Source of the DNA: Caproicibacter sp047777415
Lineage (GTDB): Bacteria; Bacillota; Clostridia; Oscillospirales; Acutalibacteraceae
DNA length: 64,000 nucleotides
Assembly (NCBI GenBank): GCA_047777415.1
Contig: JBKEEO010000001.1
Location: forward strand, 1,240,001-1,304,000
Direction of reading: 5' to 3'
Part shown: piece by piece, positions 62,201 through 64,000 of the stretch
How positions within the stretch are numbered: the stretch's first letter is position 1
How the letters are laid out: every line of letters starts with the position of its first letter
Translations under genes and position numbers: made by a program
The notes under the pieces: model-generated
Told to the model about the DNA's origin: nothing
Seen by the model: only the letters and a program-made list of their open reading frames with translations
Databases searched by the model: none

Positions 62201-63045
62201 CGCTTTACAAGGAAAGAAATCGGTCGGCACCTGCCATTCGCGCTGCAAAGCCGAGGGTGTTCATTCCCGTATTCCCCGGAACAAACTGTGAATTTGACAG
62301 CGCACGTGCCTTTGAGAAAGCAGGGGCGCAGGTGGAGATTTTGGTTGTCAGAAACCTTACGCCGAGCGACATTGAAGAAAGTATCCAAAGCATTGCGCAG
62401 GCGGTGTCCCGTTCTCAGATTGTCATGCTGCCGGGCGGCTTTTCCGGCGGGGACGAGCCGGATGGTTCCGGTAAATTTATTGCCACAACATTTCGTAACC
62501 CGCGAATTGCGGATGCTGTTGAGCAATTGCTTAACCAAAGGGACGGGCTGATGCTTGGGATTTGCAATGGGTTCCAGGCACTCATTAAGCTAGGTCTTGT
62601 TCCCTACGGAAGAATCGTACCCACTACGGAAAACGCGCCGACACTAACCTTTAACAGTATTGGCAGGCATATCTCACGTATGGTCTATACGCGCGTTACT
62701 TCGGTGAAATCCCCGTGGTTTGCGGGTGTGAATGCGGGCGATATGTTCGCGATTCCGATTTCTCACGGGGAGGGGCGTTTTGTCGCAAGCGATGAAGTGC
62801 TCCAAGCGCTGATGGACAACGGGCAGATTGCTACGCAGTACTGTACGCCGGACGGCAAACCAAGCGGAGCTGCCGAATGGAATCCGAATGGCTCGGTCTG
62901 TGCGGTAGAAGGCATTACCAGTCCGGATGGCAGAGTTCTTGGGAAAATGGGCCACTCCGAACGCATGGGCAAAAACTTGTATCAAAATGTGCCGGGTGAA
63001 AAGGATCAGAAACTTTTTGAATCCGGCGTAAGATATTTTAAATAA
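59287..63045 (+). CDS. purL: phosphoribosylformylglycinamidine synthase (single-chain PurL/PurQ)
   Basis: 1252 residues from the ATG at 59287 (GGGGGAAAA upstream). The long form joins the synthase and glutaminase in one chain. Seen in order: an N-terminal PurS-like part, the AIRS-type half with VIDTYWSDHCRHTTF, FKNETHNHPTEIEPFGGAATCLGG and GANPLSARLTF, then a C-terminal class I glutaminase (about 1000-1252) starting PRVFIPVFPGTNCEFDSARAF with the nucleophile Cys in LGICNGFQALIKLG and a late ISHGEGRF. It makes FGAM from FGAR, Gln and ATP in purine synthesis. Many clostridia have this form. IS30 copy 3 lies in its promoter region. Confidence 0.96.
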   Translation: MSKVIRVFVEKRPGFDLEAQQLKADLKENLGLTAVEDVKVINRYDLSGISGKEYAAARDTILSEANVDQVYEEDYPLPQGYQVFAMEYLPGQYDQRADSAAQCVQLLTQGERPKVATAKLVAIKGRLKQEDLKKIENYLINPVESRLASMSKPETLDSQAKVPENVARVEGFISWNDGRLSEYHSMMGFAMSLEDLRFCRDYFRDAEKRDPSVTELRVIDTYWSDHCRHTTFLTHLNRITVERCALSNVIEEALAAYYDAREEVYGKTDRPVSLMDMAVIGMKLLRKRGMIPDLDISDEINACSIEVPVTVDGQVQKWLVQFKNETHNHPTEIEPFGGAATCLGGAIRDPLSGRAYVYQAMRVTGSGDPRVPFEKTMKGKLPTRKITTGAAQGYSSYGNQIGLATGQVTELYDPGYVAKRMEIGAAIGASPKENVVRGKPAPGDVIVLLGGATGRDGCGGATGSSKAHTKQSIEVCGAEVQKGNPPTERKIQRLFRNPEVARMIKRCNDFGAGGVSVAIGELADGLDIDLDKVPKKYEGLDGTELAISESQERMAVVIAPEHVQAFIDAAAQENLNATVVAVVSEEPRLRMTWRGDTIVDIARSFLDTNGVTQKAEALISAVDPKDNYRAKVPESLKGLPLEQAFEKNLSRLEVCGQKGLAERFDASIGAQTVLMPFAGKYQLTPEEAMVAGLPVSGESDDATAMSYGFIPGISRFSPFHGAAYAVVESLSKLAAVGANPLSARLTFQEYFERMTDNPKSWGKPAAALLGALSAQIGLGIPSIGGKDSMSGTFESISVPPTLVSFAVAMTKKSETVSAAFQQAGSRVLLLPLPENSETLLPDWQKLKDYYTAVVRLMHGDGVRSASVVKEGGVAAAVARMCFGNKIGFRFDSAVLDAQCLFAPSSGSLIVEVEDQTRVQNLAFITLGQTIEKPQVELREHSLELDRLIAVWNGTLDSIFPVSGPDIQIQDIPLYKERNRSAPAIRAAKPRVFIPVFPGTNCEFDSARAFEKAGAQVEILVVRNLTPSDIEESIQSIAQAVSRSQIVMLPGGFSGGDEPDGSGKFIATTFRNPRIADAVEQLLNQRDGLMLGICNGFQALIKLGLVPYGRIVPTTENAPTLTFNSIGRHISRMVYTRVTSVKSPWFAGVNAGDMFAIPISHGEGRFVASDEVLQALMDNGQIATQYCTPDGKPSGAAEWNPNGSVCAVEGITSPDGRVLGKMGHSERMGKNLYQNVPGEKDQKLFESGVRYFK

Positions 63046-63075
63046 TAAAAGTTTGAAAGCTGGCGGTCGGTTATG

Positions 63076-64000
63076 ATGGAAGAAGTTTTGAAACGAACAT
63101 GGGCGGAAATCAATCTGGATGCCGTTGAACACAATTTTCGGCAGATTCGCAAAAGACTGCGCCCCGAAACGAAAATCTGTTGTGTGATTAAGGCAGATGC
63201 CTACGGGCATGGTGCCGAGCAGCTTGCAAAGGAATATGAAAAGCTGGGTGCCAACTGGTTTGCGGTGTCCAATTTGGAAGAAGCACAGCAGCTTCGCCGA
63301 GCGGGTGTGAAACTGCCAATTTTGATTCTCGGCTACACGCCGCCTGAAATGGCGGAGGAATTAGCGCGGCAGAACATTTCGCAGGCACTGATTGGTGCCG
63401 AGTATGGAGCGGCGCTGAGCGAGCAGGCCCAAAAGGCCGGGGTGACTGTAAAGGTGCATGTTTCCTTAGATACCGGCATGAGCAGAATCGGATTTCTATA
63501 TCAGAATCCGCAGCGGGATGCCGCTTCGATAGAAGAAGCGGAACACGCCTGCAAACTGCCCGGTTTGGAACCGGAGGGAATTTTCACTCATTTTGCTGTG
63601 GCGGATGAGGGTGAAAACGGTAGCGATTACACCAGAATGCAGTATCGCAATTTTTGCGATGCCATTGAGCGCCTGAGCCAGCGTGGGATCAAATTCCGTA
63701 TCCGGCACTGTGCGAATTCCGCTGCGATATTCGATTACCCCGAAATGCAGCTTGATATGGTTCGGGCGGGCGTGATTTTGTATGGATTATTGCCATCCGG
63801 CAGTCTTCAGAATCCGGCGACTCTGATTCCAGCTATGCAGCTGAAAAGCGTTGTGGCCTTGGTCAAAAATATTCCTGCTCAAACCACTGTTAGTTACGGC
63901 AGGAAGTTTACCGCACCAAAAGAAACAACGGTAGCTACGGTGCCAATCGGTTATGCGGACGGATATCCCAGAATCTTATTTCAGTCAGCCGAGATGTTGG
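63076..64000 (+). CDS. alr: alanine racemase (3' end outside window)
   Basis: 308 codons are visible; the frame is open to the window edge. The PLP-binding Lys is in CCVIKADAYGHGAEQLA near the N-terminus, then VHVSLDTGMSRIGF, FTHFAVADEG, RHCANSAAIFDYPEMQLDMVRAGVILYGL and VSYGRKFTAP...GYADGYPR. It interconverts L- and D-alanine for peptidoglycan. An ATG at 63073 is also possible. It starts about 30 bp after purL stops, so the two may share a transcript. Confidence 0.95.
   Translation, partial: MEEVLKRTWAEINLDAVEHNFRQIRKRLRPETKICCVIKADAYGHGAEQLAKEYEKLGANWFAVSNLEEAQQLRRAGVKLPILILGYTPPEMAEELARQNISQALIGAEYGAALSEQAQKAGVTVKVHVSLDTGMSRIGFLYQNPQRDAASIEEAEHACKLPGLEPEGIFTHFAVADEGENGSDYTRMQYRNFCDAIERLSQRGIKFRIRHCANSAAIFDYPEMQLDMVRAGVILYGLLPSGSLQNPATLIPAMQLKSVVALVKNIPAQTTVSYGRKFTAPKETTVATVPIGYADGYPRILFQSAEML

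Overview
The window looks like a chromosomal segment of a low-to-mid GC Gram-positive anaerobe of the class Clostridia, probably of the Oscillospirales type. The basis is strong GGAGG ribosome binding sites, TTGACA/TATAAT promoters, frequent ATGA gene overlaps, a Gram-positive Pho/Pst operon, a FtsW/RodA-PBP pair with a fused FHA domain, a single-polypeptide PurL and a dockerin-like secreted protein. The genus cannot be fixed from the sequence alone. No tRNA, rRNA or CRISPR array was recognised.

Layout. 1-2 kb: a sugar isomerase/epimerase (cut by the window edge) and a Gfo/Idh/MocA oxidoreductase. 2.4-4 kb: an IS110-family element with structured non-coding flanks. 4.1-4.5 kb: an unrecognised protein. 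4.9-11.9 kb (minus strand): pstS, pstC, pstA, pstB, phoU, phoP, phoR, a phosphate uptake and sensing operon with a Pho-box-like site before pstS. 12.3-17.7 kb: two XRE-type regulators, a CPBP protease, recombinase debris, an IS256 element and the first of three IS30 elements. This copy splits a membrane protein gene that was translationally coupled to one regulator. 18.2-22.4 kb: a metal-resistance block (CopZ-like Fe-S protein, lspA, a three-HMA-domain CadA-type ATPase and its ArsR/CadC regulator). 22.7 kb: second IS30 copy.

23.9-47.7 kb is a prophage remnant read on the minus strand, in order: truncated probable amidoligase, gamma-glutamylcyclotransferase, DUF5049-like protein, terminase, portal, ClpP-type protease, HK97 capsid, connectors, major tail protein, tail chaperones, tape measure, Dit, Tal, receptor/fibre proteins with a GH18 domain, holin, amidase and a serine-recombinase cassette. 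It has no replication or repressor module. Its upstream end stops at an IS256 copy that lacks a target duplication and carries an IS3 element in its last bases. Inside the tail module, on the opposite strand, sits an Erm-type 23S rRNA methyltransferase gene with its own promoter. Its leader encodes a nine-residue peptide ending in an R-x-R-K macrolide-arrest-like motif.

50.9-64 kb is core chromosome: rumA, a candidate small RNA, a Ser-rich dockerin-like secreted protein, a hexapeptide-repeat protein, FHA-FtsW/RodA plus a class B PBP, the third IS30 copy, purL and the start of alr.

The feature I consider most unusual at large scale is that pieces of the rumA 3' end (HVExVVLxSR, VD[LM]FPxT) recur on the minus strand at 14.68, 18.02-18.16 and 18.75 kb, downstream of the intact rumA at 50.9 kb. 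A repeated intergenic unit accompanies several of them. The arrangement fits repeated integration of mobile DNA into the 3' end of rumA.
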